Origin: Bradyrhizobium neotropicale
GTDB lineage: Bacteria > Pseudomonadota > Alphaproteobacteria > Rhizobiales > Xanthobacteraceae
Direction of reading: 5' to 3'
NCBI RefSeq assembly: GCF_001641695.1
Contig: NZ_LSEF01000080.1
Coordinates: 1 to 57,965 of the forward strand
Length of the DNA: 57,965 nt
Position numbers and translations under genes: made by a program. Every line of letters begins with the position of its first letter. Positions within the stretch are counted from its first letter, which is position 1. Below, one piece after another: positions 7,615 to 17,611 of the stretch. The notes beneath the pieces were generated by a model that had not been told where the DNA came from, did not search any database, and worked only from the letters and a program-made list of their open reading frames with translations.

Positions 7615-8403
7615 TTAACGCCACGTTTTCTTCTTTTTCCAGCGCCGTTCGCCCCGCGCGCCCTGCTCTTTGGCGCCAAGGTAGAATTCCTGGATGTCCT
7701 GGGAATGCATCAAGCGGTCGCAGGTGTCGTTCATCACGACACGCCCGATCTCCAGCACATAGCCGTAATGCGCCGTCTCCAGCGCCACCTTGGCGTTCTG
7801 CTCGACCAGCAGGATCGACATGCCCTGCTCCTCGTTGACGCGGCGGATGATCGTGAAAATCTCCTTCACGAGGATCGGCGACAGCCCCAGCGACGGCTCG
7901 TCGAGCAGCAGCAGCGTCGGTCGGTTCATCAAGGCGCGCCCGATCGCAAGCATCTGCTGCTCGCCGCCGGAGAGCTGGCCGGCCGGCTGGTCGATGCGCT
8001 CCTTCAATCGCGGGAAATAGCCGTAGACCCGCTCCAGATCCTCCGCGACGCCGTCGCGATCCCTGCGCGGATAGGCCCCCATCATCAGGTTCTCGCGCAC
8101 CGAGAGGAACGGGAACACCTCGCGCCCCTCCGGCACGTGGCTGAGGCCGAGGCGCACGATGCGGTCCGCCTCCATGCGCTGGATCGGCTTGCCCAGGAAC
8201 TCGATCGTGCCCTTCTGCGGATCGAGAATGCCCGAGATGGTCTTCAGCACCGTGGTCTTGCCGGCGCCGTTGGCGCCGAGCAGCGCGACGATGCGGCCGC
8301 GGGGCACCTCCAGCGAGATGCCGCGGATCGCCATGATCGGCCCGTAATAGCTCTCGACGTTGGAGAGCTTCAGGATGATGTCGGGCGTCGCGGTCGCATC
8401 CAT
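7615..8403 (-). CDS. livF: Liv-type ABC transporter ATP-binding protein LivF
   Basis: A 262-residue ABC ATPase of the HAA5 (LivF) type. Walker A GANGAGKT is at residues 43-50, the signature LSGGEQQ at 144-150 and Walker B LLLLDEP at 164-170. The C-terminal tail (KEQGARGERRWKKKKTWR) is unusually basic. The start is 4 bp downstream of the livG stop, pointing to translational coupling. Together with livG, livM and livH it makes the importer for the substrate captured by the downstream periplasmic binding protein. Membrane-associated on the cytoplasmic face. Confidence 0.9.
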   Translation of the reverse strand: MDATATPDIILKLSNVESYYGPIMAIRGISLEVPRGRIVALLGANGAGKTTVLKTISGILDPQKGTIEFLGKPIQRMEADRIVRLGLSHVPEGREVFPFLSVRENLMMGAYPRRDRDGVAEDLERVYGYFPRLKERIDQPAGQLSGGEQQMLAIGRALMNRPTLLLLDEPSLGLSPILVKEIFTIIRRVNEEQGMSILLVEQNAKVALETAHYGYVLEIGRVVMNDTCDRLMHSQDIQEFYLGAKEQGARGERRWKKKKTWR

Positions 8404-8407
8404 CGCG

Positions 8408-9166
8408 TCAGGCTCCGAGATACGCGGCGACGACGTCGGGATGCTGCTGTACCTCGGCGGGCGAGCCCATCGCCAGCACCCGGCCGTAGTTCAGCGCGAT
8501 GACACGGTCGGAGACACGGTTGACCAGCGTCATGTCGTGCTCGACCATCAGCACGGTAATGCCGAGCTCGCTCTTCATGTCGCGGATCCAGAACGACATG
8601 TCGTCGGTCTCCTCCACGTTCAACCCCGAGGACGGCTCGTCCAGCAAAATCAATTTCGGTTCGGAGCACAGCGCACGCGCGAGCTCGATCACCTTGCGCA
8701 CGCCGTAAGGCAGGCCCGAAATCAGCTTGTCGCGATAGGGCTCGAGATCGAGGAATTCGATGACCTGCTCGACGCGGCGGCGATGCACCTTCTCATTGGC
8801 CCGCACGCTCGGCAGGAACAGCAATTCCTGCCATAGCTGCGTGGTCGAATGCCGGTGGCGTCCGACCAGGAGGTTGGAGAGCACGGTCGCATTCTCGAAC
8901 AGTTCGATGTTCTGGAAGGTGCGGGCGATTCCGAGTTTTGCGATGTCGTAGGGCGGCTGCTCGGTGATGTCCTGGTCCTCGAAGAAGATCCGGCCCGAGG
9001 TCGGCCGGTAGATCCGCGAGATCAGGTTGAAGATCGAGCTCTTGCCGGCGCCGTTCGGCCCGATGATCGAGAGGATCTCGCCCTTCTCGACCGCGAACGA
9101 GACCGCATCGACCGCCTTCAGTCCGCCGAAGTGCAGCGACAGGTTCTCGGCGCGGAAATAGCTCAT
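8408..9166 (-). CDS. livG: Liv-type ABC transporter ATP-binding protein LivG
   Basis: A 252-residue ABC ATPase of the HAA4 (LivG) type. Walker A GPNGAGKSS is at residues 36-44. The signature region PYGVRKVIELARAL is the degenerate form usual for LivG, followed by Walker B LILLDEP and the D-loop SSGLN. The start codon overlaps the livM stop by 4 bp (ATGA), so the two are translationally coupled. It pairs with LivF as the heterodimeric motor. Confidence 0.9.
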   Translation of the reverse strand: MSYFRAENLSLHFGGLKAVDAVSFAVEKGEILSIIGPNGAGKSSIFNLISRIYRPTSGRIFFEDQDITEQPPYDIAKLGIARTFQNIELFENATVLSNLLVGRHRHSTTQLWQELLFLPSVRANEKVHRRRVEQVIEFLDLEPYRDKLISGLPYGVRKVIELARALCSEPKLILLDEPSSGLNVEETDDMSFWIRDMKSELGITVLMVEHDMTLVNRVSDRVIALNYGRVLAMGSPAEVQQHPDVVAAYLGA

Positions 9167-10314
9167 CGGTTCCGCTCCGATTTGACGTAGATCTTCTGCC
9201 GCTTGAAGGTGGCGCGCTTGTAGAGCGGGAAGAGCTGGAAGAAGAGCTTGATCTTGAGCCAGCGGCCGTAGAGCCCGAGCGGCTCGAACAAGACGAACAG
9301 CATGATGATGATGCCGTAGATCGCGCCTTTGAGGCCGTTCAGCGAGGCGAAGGCCGCAACCTTGGACTGGATGTTTCCGGCCGTCTCCGTGCCCGCCCCG
9401 AGCGTCGCGGCAACGCCGGCGATGATGCCGGGCATGTCGTCCTTGAGGTAGGTCAGGAACGGGTCGATCATCACGATGAAGATCGCCCCCAACACCGCGC
9501 CGTGCAGGCTGAAAGTGCCGCCGATCAGGATCACGATGATGAACTCGATCGAGAGCTGGAGCGTGAACATCTCCGGCGAGATGAAGGAGAGCTTGTGCGC
9601 GAACAGCACGCCGGCAAATCCGGTGATCGCCGCCGAGATCGCGAAGGATTTCACCTTGTAGAGCGCGACATTGACGCCCATGCTGCGCGCCGCCGTCTCG
9701 CTGTCGCGGATCGCGACGAAGGCGCGCCCCGTCGGCGAGCGCAGCAGATTGAGCGTGCCGACGATGGTCAGCACCAGCACCCCAAGGCAGAGGAAATAGA
9801 ACATCGGGCTGTCCCGCGGCACCGCGACGCCGAAGAGCGACAGCGTCTTGATCCGCATGCCCTCATTGCCGTTGGTGACGCTTTCCCAGCGCGCCAGGAT
9901 CTCCTCGACGATGAAGGCGAAGGAAATGGTGGCTATGACCAGATAGATGCCCTGGAGCCGCAGCGCCGGAAAGCCGACCAGCGCGCCGATCAGGCCGGTC
10001 AGGGCGCCGGCGGCGAGGAAGTAGATCGGGAACGGCACGTTGTATTTCTGCAGGTAGGCCGCCGTGTAGGCCCCGATCGCAAGGAACGCGGCATGGCCGA
10101 GCGAGGCCTGCCCGGTGAAGCCGGTCAGGATCAACAGCGCCACGCCGACGGTCGCATAGATGCAGACGAAGACGAGCTGGCTCATCAGATAGCTGGAGAG
10201 CACGTAGGGCGCGATCAGCAGCACAGCGATCAGCAGGCCATACGAGACTGCGTAGCCCGAATGCGGAAAAAGCCTGATGTCGTCCTCATAGTCGGTCTTG
10301 AACAAAAAGCGCAT
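9163..10314 (-). CDS. livM: Liv-type ABC permease LivM
   Basis: A 383-residue integral membrane protein with about ten hydrophobic segments. It contains the BPD_transp_2 stretch GHAAFLAIGAYTAAYL and the conserved cytoplasmic loop GRAFVAIRDSETAARSMGVN that contacts the ATPases. The ATG at 10314 (MRFLFKTDYEDD) is chosen because it lies 5 bp after the livH stop and the residues before it look non-coding. The tail is basic and hydrophilic (FKRQKIYVKSERNR). It acts in the inner membrane with LivH. Confidence 0.88.
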   Translation of the reverse strand: MRFLFKTDYEDDIRLFPHSGYAVSYGLLIAVLLIAPYVLSSYLMSQLVFVCIYATVGVALLILTGFTGQASLGHAAFLAIGAYTAAYLQKYNVPFPIYFLAAGALTGLIGALVGFPALRLQGIYLVIATISFAFIVEEILARWESVTNGNEGMRIKTLSLFGVAVPRDSPMFYFLCLGVLVLTIVGTLNLLRSPTGRAFVAIRDSETAARSMGVNVALYKVKSFAISAAITGFAGVLFAHKLSFISPEMFTLQLSIEFIIVILIGGTFSLHGAVLGAIFIVMIDPFLTYLKDDMPGIIAGVAATLGAGTETAGNIQSKVAAFASLNGLKGAIYGIIIMLFVLFEPLGLYGRWLKIKLFFQLFPLYKRATFKRQKIYVKSERNR

Positions 10315-10319
10315 GGCGT

Positions 10320-11195
10320 TCAGACCTTCTTGCGGACGTGAAGGCCGAACAGGCCTTCGGGCTTGAGCAGCAGCACGGCGAGCAGCACGATGTAGGGCGC
10401 GACGTCCTTCCATCCCTCGGGCAGATAGAAGCCGGCCATGCTCTCGATCACGCCGATCAGCACGCCACCGACGACCGCGCCGGGAATCGAGCCGAAGCCG
10501 CCGAGCACGGCGGCGGGAAACGCCTTGAGGCCGAGCACGAGGCCGACATTGGAGTGGATGAAGGTGATCGGTGCCAGCAGCACGCCGGCGCAGGTCGCAA
10601 CCGCGGCGCTGATCGCCCAGACGATCGACACGACGCGCTTGACCGGGATACCCATGTAGTAGGCGGCCAGCATGTTCTCGGAGCTGGCGCGCATCGCGGT
10701 GCCGAGCGTCGTCTTGTTGAAGAAGAGATAGAGCAGCGTGCAGAGGATGATCGTCGCGGCGATCACCGAGAGCTTGTCATAGGCGAGCACCAGCGAGCCG
10801 ATACGCAGCACGCCCTGGCTGAACGGGGTGTCAATCTTGAAATCGTCGGTGCCCCAGATCATGCCGGCGACCGAGCGCAAGAAATAGCCGAGCCCGATGG
10901 TCGCCATGATGATGGAGAATTGCGGATAGCCGAGGATCGGCCGCACCACCACGCGCTCGGCCAGCATGCCGAACAGCGCCATCGCCGCAACCGCGCCGGC
11001 GAAGCCGACCCAGTAGTTCAGGCCCATCATGCCGATGAAGGTGAAGGCGAAGAAGCCGCCCAGCATCATCAGGTCGCCCTGGGCGAAATTGACGACCTCG
11101 GTGGCCTTGTAGACGAGCACGAAGCCAAGCGCGATCAGGCCGTAGACGCAGCCGAGCGCAACGCCGCTGACCAGCTGCTGAACGAAGTCCAGCAT
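10320..11195 (-). CDS. livH: Liv-type ABC permease LivH
   Basis: A 291-residue inner-membrane permease beginning MLDFVQQLVSGVALGCVYGL, the standard LivH opening. It includes the family stretches FAQGDLMMLGGFFAF and TAMRASSENMLAAYYMGI, the ATPase-contact loop. The ATG at 11195 is preceded by GGAGGA at a good distance. It is the first gene of the minus-strand operon. The region upstream (11196-11446, shared with the divergent ABC-2 genes) must hold the promoters, but I see no clear operator there. Confidence 0.88.
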   Translation of the reverse strand: MLDFVQQLVSGVALGCVYGLIALGFVLVYKATEVVNFAQGDLMMLGGFFAFTFIGMMGLNYWVGFAGAVAAMALFGMLAERVVVRPILGYPQFSIIMATIGLGYFLRSVAGMIWGTDDFKIDTPFSQGVLRIGSLVLAYDKLSVIAATIILCTLLYLFFNKTTLGTAMRASSENMLAAYYMGIPVKRVVSIVWAISAAVATCAGVLLAPITFIHSNVGLVLGLKAFPAAVLGGFGSIPGAVVGGVLIGVIESMAGFYLPEGWKDVAPYIVLLAVLLLKPEGLFGLHVRKKV

Positions 11196-11446
11196 CGCCG
11201 TGCATCCTCCCGATGCAACCAGCGGTTCTTTTGACCGCCTCGTCGCATCTTGTGTCCAGTCGCTACGCAGTCGTTTCACCGCGTTAGCGCCACTTGTCCC
11301 TGCGCCAATTCAGCCTGAACCGTCCAGCGCTGTCAACAAACGGTGACTTGCCTTTAGTCGATACCGGATGACGAAATTTGCGGCCGTAGATTCACGGTGC
11401 CGAAACATCTTCGGGCCATGGTCGCGGCAGTGCAAAACCGGATGGT

Positions 11447-12201
<755 letters not shown>

Positions 12202-12205
<4 letters not shown>

Positions 12206-13725
12206 GCTCGGCGACGGCCCTCTCCTGGTTCGCGCGCCACGAGCTCCGGCTCGCCTGGCGCGAATGGCTCGCGATGATGACGGGCGGGCGCAAGCGCCGG
12301 CGCGCCGCGGTCATCGGCCTCATCCTCTTCGCCGCATTGCTGCATGTGCCGGCCTGGGCAGTGATCGGCCGCTTCGCCGACCTGCAACTGCCCCTCGACA
12401 AGTCGTCGCTGATCGTGATCACGACGACGATCGTGCTGGCCTGGACGTTGATGCTGTCGCAGGCCATCGAATCGGTGACGCGGGTGTTTTACGCCCGCGC
12501 CGACCTCGATCTCATCATGTCCTCGCCGGCGACGCTCACCAATTTGTTCTCGGTGCGCATCGCCGCGATCGCGCTGGCGATCACGGTGATGGCGCTCTTG
12601 TTCTCGACGCCGTTCATCGACGTGTTGGTGTTCGGCGGCGGCGTGCGCTGGCTTACGGCGTTCGGCGTGGTCATTGCCATGGGCCTGTCGGCCGCGGCGA
12701 TCGCGATCGCCGTCACCATCCTCCTGTTCCGGCTGATCGGGCCGGCGCGGACGCGGTTCGTTGCCCAGATCCTGGCCGCGATCATCGGCGCGGGCTTCGT
12801 GATTGCGCTCCAGATCGCCGCGATCATGAACTACGGCACGCTGTCGCGCTTCACCATATTGACGTCCGATGCCAGCGCCGCCTACGCGCCCGATGTCGAC
12901 AGCATATTGTGGTGGCCGGCGCGCGCGACCATGGGCGACAGCGCGGCGCTATTGTCTCTGCTTGCCCTCGGGCTGGTGCTGCTCGGAAGCGTGATGGCGC
13001 TGTTCTCGGGCCGCTTCGCCGACACCGCGATCGACGCCGCCGGCTACGGCACCGCCGGCCGCCGGCGTGCCACGGAGCGTCCCTTCCGCGCCGGATCGCG
13101 CCAGCAGGCGCTGCGGCGCAAGGAGTTCCTGCTGCTCTGGCGCGATCCCTGGCTGATCTCGCAGACCTTGATGCAGTTGCTCTATCTCGTGCCGCCGGCG
13201 CTGCTGCTCTGGCGCAGCTTTTCCGACAGTTCGGCCGCGCTGACGCTGATCGCGCCGGTGATGGTGATGGCGGCCGGCCAGCTCGCCGGCGGGCTCGCCT
13301 GGCTGACCATTTCGGGCGAGGATGCGCCGGACCTGGTTGCGACCGCACCGCTGTCGCCGGCGCGCGTAATCCGCGCCAAGATCGAAGTGGTCCTGATCGC
13401 GATCGCCGTCATCTTCACGCCGCTGGTCGCAGCGCTCGCCTTCGCATCACTGTTCCAGGCTGCGATCACCGCTGGAGCCATCATCGTCGGCGCGGCCTCC
13501 GCCACCGCGATCCAGCTCTGGTTCCGCGTGCAGGCCCGGCGCAGCCAGTTCCGCCGCCGCCAGACCTCCTCGCGGCTTGCGACCTTCGCGGAAGCCTTCT
13601 CGTCGATCGGCTGGGCCGCCACCGCCGCGCTCCTGCTCGCCTTGCCCATTGCGGGCCTCGTCAGCGGACTGATCACCGCGGGCCTCGTCGCCATCACCTG
13701 GAAGTTCAGCCCGCGCAGGGAGTGA
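12202..13725 (+). CDS. ABC-2-type exporter permease
   Basis: A 507-residue polytopic membrane protein with roughly ten to twelve hydrophobic segments. The long hydrophilic loop in the middle (about residues 275-315) contains RRATERPFRAGSRQQALRRK. Segments such as RKEFLLLWRDPWLISQTLMQLLYL, with a cytoplasmic coupling-helix character, are typical of large ABC-2 permeases. It is translationally coupled to the preceding ATPase, so the pair forms an exporter. No accessory substrate gene is visible nearby, so cargo cannot be guessed. Confidence 0.78.
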
Positions 13726-13808
13726 GAGCTCATGCTCCAGAGCGCGATGAGCCTGGAATGAATCGTCGTCGCGCTATGGGTTGTTGGTTGAGCATGATCT
13801 TTCGGACG

Positions 13809-14975
13809 TTAGGTATCGAAAGCCGGTTGTGCACTGCGTACCGCGCCGACCTTCCGCCGATCCATCAAGCGCCTGACCCAGTTACGTCCGGGCTCTTCGA
13901 CAAATCGATACGTTGCTACCGACAGCAGGACGGTCAACAGCAGCATCGCAATTTGCAGGAGATCACCGAGCCAAAGCGATCCATTTATGGAGACCACTTT
14001 CGTCGGTTCATGGCCCGAGCTCAACGCATAAGAGACAAACAGGTCCATATGTCCGTGGCGCTCGACGACCATGAGGACTGCCCGCGCAACCGCCCTGACG
14101 AGCGGATGCAGCATGTAGATCGAATAGGTCAGCGTCCCGATCATGAGCATGAATGGCACCGTCAACCGGCGGCTGACCGCGCCAGCTTCACGCGCGAACA
14201 CCAGAACGACCAGCGTAAACACCAGTGGCGATGCCACCTGTAGAGTGACGCTGCTTCCGGCGACCGAAACATAGCCCACGACGAGCATGAAACTCGCAGT
14301 CTCCAGCCATGTCTCGTCGGACGGCACTAGGCGTGCGCGCAACACCGGAAAGCGCTCTCGTAAATCGAAGGAGACAACGCCAAGCGCGAAACCATAAAGG
14401 CAGCGCACGAGGCCATAGTCATAAGTCGCATTCATCCCATCCGGGCTGATGGTGGCGAGCACGGCCGGCCCGGCAATGATCGGGAGCAGCCAAGGCCAGA
14501 TCGTCGGCCCGATCCTGCTTACGACCGCGGCGAAGATCACATAGGCTGAGAACTCGGCGCTGATGCTCCAGCTCGCAAAGTTCAGCCAGTTCTGCGGATT
14601 AACGCCGAGTCCCTGGAGGAGAAGAATGTTGGTGACGATGGCCTGCAGGAGGTTCGGGCCGATACCGTCCTTCGCAGCGTCGATAGGAATGAACAGCAGC
14701 AACGTCAAGAGATGCAGCGGATAGATCCGCCCAAGCCGCAGGGCGAGGAAACGGCCCGTGCCGAAGCCCTCGGCAAGACGCGAACGATAGTTCGACGCAA
14801 TGACAAAGCCGCTCAACACGAAGAAGAAATCTACGAACAGGTACGCATTCCTGGTGAGCGGCAGGAAGGACAGATGGCTGATCACGTCGAAGTGAAACAT
14901 CGCGACCATGCAAGCGCAAATGCCACGCCAACTGTCGAGTGCATGATATCGGGTGATATTTTCAGCCGAGTCCAT
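13809..14975 (-). CDS. Membrane acyltransferase, family 3 (OafA/ExoZ-like)
   Basis: A 388-residue integral membrane acyltransferase that would transfer acetyl or another acyl group to a surface sugar. The hallmark region is near the N-terminus: ALDSWRGICACMVAMFHF, then FFFVLSGFVIASNY and RLGRIYPLHL. About ten membrane segments follow, ending in RFVEEPGRNW. The ATG at 14975 (MDSAENITRYHALDSWRG) is preferred to an upstream TTG at 15014, although no strong ribosome-binding site is seen for either. The G+C is a little lower than in neighbours and the gene stands alone between unrelated genes, so it may be an acquired surface-modification gene. The 293 bp upstream hold no convincing gene. Confidence 0.85.
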   Translation of the reverse strand: MDSAENITRYHALDSWRGICACMVAMFHFDVISHLSFLPLTRNAYLFVDFFFVLSGFVIASNYRSRLAEGFGTGRFLALRLGRIYPLHLLTLLLFIPIDAAKDGIGPNLLQAIVTNILLLQGLGVNPQNWLNFASWSISAEFSAYVIFAAVVSRIGPTIWPWLLPIIAGPAVLATISPDGMNATYDYGLVRCLYGFALGVVSFDLRERFPVLRARLVPSDETWLETASFMLVVGYVSVAGSSVTLQVASPLVFTLVVLVFAREAGAVSRRLTVPFMLMIGTLTYSIYMLHPLVRAVARAVLMVVERHGHMDLFVSYALSSGHEPTKVVSINGSLWLGDLLQIAMLLLTVLLSVATYRFVEEPGRNWVRRLMDRRKVGAVRSAQPAFDT

Positions 14976-15268
14976 TGCGAACGGGTAGGCAAGATACCCC
15001 ACCGTCACAAGCAACGGTTGAATCTATGCTTAATGTGGGACGCGATCCCGGCACCAAGCAGCACTCCTCGTGGCTGGGCCAGCATCGCTCCCGATGTCTC
15101 GACCTATACGTTGAGCATCCAGAACACCAGCGCCGCGATCCACTGTGTCACCGCCCAACTCTCTTGAGCTGGCCTCACTTTTCCGGATCATGCACTCGAC
15201 GGCATGACGCCAGAACAATTCGAAGATACACTGACTGGATTGTCGACTGAACGGCGGGCGGATCTGTG

Positions 15269-16084
15269 ATGTCGCGACTGTTGCTGACGGCTTTTGCGTT
15301 CCTCGGTTGGCTGCTGGCACCTGCCCTCGCCCAACAGCAGCCGCAGCGCAGCGAGTGCCTGGCGATGGCGAACGCGGCGCCGCGCCCGGTGCCGGTCGCG
15401 TTTCGGCAGGCGGCGAATGTGGCCGAGGTCGAGATCACCTATGCCGGTCACTCCACCTATTTCATCGACACGCCGGCCGGCCTGCGCATCGCGACCGACT
15501 ATAGCGGCGCCTATCAGGTCGGCCGCCTGCCCGATGTCGTCACCATGAACCGGGCCCACAGCACCCACTACAGCCTATTCCCCGACAGGCGCATCCCGCA
15601 TGTGCTGCATGGCTGGGGCGAGGACGGCAAGCCGGCGCTGATCTCGGAGCGTATCGGCGACACCTTCATCCGCAACGTCACGACCGACATCCGCCGCTAT
15701 TTCGGCGACGATATCGGCGCCGACATGATCCGCGACGGCAATTCGATCTTCATCTTCGAGGTCGCGGGCCTCTGCATCGGCCATCTCGGCCATCTCCACC
15801 ACAAGCTCGACGACAGCCATTTCGCCCAGATCGGCCGGCTCGACATCGTGATGGTGCCGATCGACGGCACCTACACCATGTCGCTGGAAGGCATCTCGGA
15901 GATCACCAAACGGTTGCGCGCCTCCGTGGTGCTGCCGATGCACCGCTTCGCCACCCCGCTCGACGACTTCATGCGCCGGATCGGCAAGGAGTTCGAGATC
16001 GACCGGCGGCTCGAGCGCAGCTTCCGCATGTCGCGCGATGCGCTGCCGGCGACGCCGACGGTGATCATCCTCGACGGGGTCTGA
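15269..16084 (+). CDS. Secreted UlaG-like metallo-beta-lactamase-fold hydrolase
   Basis: A 271-residue protein with a signal peptide ending near residue 22 (LLAPALAQ). The mature part has the beta-lactamase superfamily features of UlaG-like proteins: AGHSTYFIDTPAGLRIATD, MNRAHSTHYS, GHLGHLHHKL and VVLPMHRF. The first histidine motif is atypical (RAHSTHYS instead of HxHxDH), as is usual for this subgroup. Export to the periplasm and an unknown substrate are inferred. ATG at 15269 is preferred to GTG at 15266. The next gene follows after 65 bp in the same direction. Confidence 0.75.
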   Translation: MSRLLLTAFAFLGWLLAPALAQQQPQRSECLAMANAAPRPVPVAFRQAANVAEVEITYAGHSTYFIDTPAGLRIATDYSGAYQVGRLPDVVTMNRAHSTHYSLFPDRRIPHVLHGWGEDGKPALISERIGDTFIRNVTTDIRRYFGDDIGADMIRDGNSIFIFEVAGLCIGHLGHLHHKLDDSHFAQIGRLDIVMVPIDGTYTMSLEGISEITKRLRASVVLPMHRFATPLDDFMRRIGKEFEIDRRLERSFRMSRDALPATPTVIILDGV

Positions 16085-16149
16085 CGCGCAATTTTCTCCA
16101 AGTCGCCGGCCATCCGTTCGTGCTGATCTGCCCTTGACGGGAGATCATC

Positions 16150-16671
16150 ATGAGCGACTTTGCGCGATTTCTGCACGCGGACGGACCGCACCCCGAGCAC
16201 GCCGCTGCACTCCAGCTTTACGGACAGTTCGTCGGCGACTGGGTCGCCGAGATCACCGCCCATGGGCCCGACGGCACCACGCACACCGCGCCCGGCGAAA
16301 TCCATTTCGGCTGGGTGCTCGAAGGGCGCGCCGTCCAGGACGTCTGGATGATTCCGCGCCCGGCGGGCGCGCCGGCCTTTCCGATCGCCGGCAACTGGTA
16401 CGGCACGACGCTGCGGGTCTACGATCCCTCGATCACGGCCTGGCGGATCTCCTGGTTCGATCCCGGCCGCAGCGTGTTCCGCCAGCAGATCGGCCGTCCC
16501 CGAGGGCCGGATATCGTGCAGGAAGGCACGACAGACTCCGGTGACCTGACGCGCTGGAGCTTCACCGAGATCACCGAGGATTCCTTCCACTGGCTCGGCG
16601 AAGCCAAGCCCGCCACGGCGCCGGGCTGGCGGCTGCTCGTCGACGTCCGGGCGCGGCGCCGCAAGGACTGA
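16150..16671 (+). CDS. Hypothetical protein with a lipocalin-like GDW opening
   Basis: A 173-residue soluble protein with no signal peptide. It has an alternating beta-rich pattern: YGQFVGDWVAEITAHGPDG, HFGWVLEGRAVQDVW, WYGTTLRVYDPS and AWRISWFDPG. The opening GDW and repeated beta strands resemble DUF1579 or calycin-type barrels, but I cannot assign a family. The ATG at 16150 follows GGGAGATCATC. It may be cotranscribed with the UlaG-like gene. It is followed by a degenerate MITE copy and a strong hairpin. Confidence 0.6.
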   Translation: MSDFARFLHADGPHPEHAAALQLYGQFVGDWVAEITAHGPDGTTHTAPGEIHFGWVLEGRAVQDVWMIPRPAGAPAFPIAGNWYGTTLRVYDPSITAWRISWFDPGRSVFRQQIGRPRGPDIVQEGTTDSGDLTRWSFTEITEDSFHWLGEAKPATAPGWRLLVDVRARRRKD

Positions 16672-16682
16672 CGAAGGCGGCC

Positions 16683-16846
16683 GCATGGTTCGGGACGCGC
16701 CGCAGGGCGGCGCTCGTCGCCATGAGAGCCTAGGATTTCATCGCGCAACAAGACCTCGTCCGGAGGAGCCCGTCTACTGAAGGCGTCTCGAAGGATGAAC
16801 CGCAACGAGGCTGCCTGCTAAACTTCCTTTCATTTGCGATTGCCCT
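16683..16846. repeat. Degenerate MITE copy C
   Basis: This stretch resembles the two longer elements at 46366-46573 and 49956-50157, in the orientation of the latter. Shared pieces include ATGGTTCGGGACGCGCC, AAGACCTCGTCCGGAGGAGC and GGCGTCTCGAAGGATG. The right terminus is CATTTGCGATTGCCCT, close to their CATATGCGATAGCCCT. The left terminus is lost. It has no coding content. Confidence 0.72.
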
Positions 16847-16851
16847 GACGT

Positions 16852-16886
16852 GAAGAGGGGCCGGGATGAATTCCCGGCCCCTCTTC
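16852..16886. terminator. Strong 15-bp hairpin, probable bidirectional terminator
   Basis: Perfect 15-bp arms GAAGAGGGGCCGGGA and TCCCGGCCCCTCTTC with a 5-base loop lie between a plus-strand gene and the minus-strand cupin gene that converge here. No U-tract follows on either side, so termination would depend on the hairpin or Rho. Confidence 0.6.
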
Positions 16887-16918
16887 CGTCGCGGTCGCTG
16901 GGAAGCGTCTCGGAGAGA

Positions 16919-17374
16919 CTAGCTGGCCCCCATGAGAGTCGCGGGGCGACGCTCACCGGGCGAGAGGAACATCTTCTTGAGCCTGTTGATGACGCGGACC
17001 ATGAAGCCGATCAGCACCGGGTTGGTCTTGCGGCAGAAGGCGATCTTCTTGACGTGGCCTTCGACATGCCATTTGGCGTGGGCGCCCTCGCGGAAGAACA
17101 CCACGTCGCCGACGCCGTAGCGCTTCGGCGGCATGCCTTCGCTCTCGAGCACGATCGATCCTTCCAGGATCATGATCGTCTCGTCGATATCGTAGTACCA
17201 GTTGAAGCGCCCTTCGGTGCACGACCAGATGATGGTCGAAGCGGTGCCGTCGCTGCTGATCGACAGCATGTGCGAGCGCGACACCGGATTGCCCTCGATG
17301 ATCCAGGCCGGCTCGATCGGCCGCAGCTCCAGATCCACATTACAGCTTCCAGTTTCAATCAACGCGCGCGACAT
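16919..17374 (-). CDS. Small cupin-domain protein
   Basis: A 151-residue cupin of the DUF861/EutQ-like type. The barrel signatures are NWYYDIDETIMILEGSIVLESEG and YGVGDVVFFREGAHAKWHVEG, the latter with the cupin-2 glycine and histidine. The ATG at 17374 is chosen because GAGGAAG precedes it; an earlier ATG at 17395 has no such site. The C-terminus (VRVINRLKKMF) is basic and hydrophobic. Substrate is unknown; these proteins often bind small acids or sugars. It is monocistronic between a hairpin and a divergent gene. Confidence 0.75.
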   Translation of the reverse strand: MSRALIETGSCNVDLELRPIEPAWIIEGNPVSRSHMLSISSDGTASTIIWSCTEGRFNWYYDIDETIMILEGSIVLESEGMPPKRYGVGDVVFFREGAHAKWHVEGHVKKIAFCRKTNPVLIGFMVRVINRLKKMFLSPGERRPATLMGAS

Positions 17375-17611
17375 CGGCTTCCTCAATAGATACACTATGG
17401 TGGCCGGGTCGTTAGGCCCGGACGTTTCAAAAGATGTCCGAGACGCTAGTCGGGGGCTTTTAATTCTTCCTTACGCGAGCACCGACAATCAGCCGTAAGT
17501 TGCATGTGCGAAGCGCCTAACGTGCAGATTTGCCTGCAGATTCGCGCATATGAACCCGTCTTTTCCAGGGTGCGACAAAATGCGCGGAACAATAGAGACG
17601 GAGCGACGCCG

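Noticed and set aside
5481..7838. 785-codon plus-strand open frame over the acyl-CoA synthetase gene
   Set aside because: Composition (His, Asp, Arg and Val rich, no domain) is that of an antisense frame; the minus-strand protein has all ligase motifs.
15204..15269. A 21-codon reading frame (MTPEQFEDTLTGLSTERRAD) ending in TGATG at the UlaG-like start
   Set aside because: It could be a coupling leader peptide, but it has no ribosome-binding site and no recognisable family, and the surrounding 250 bp look like degenerate non-coding DNA.
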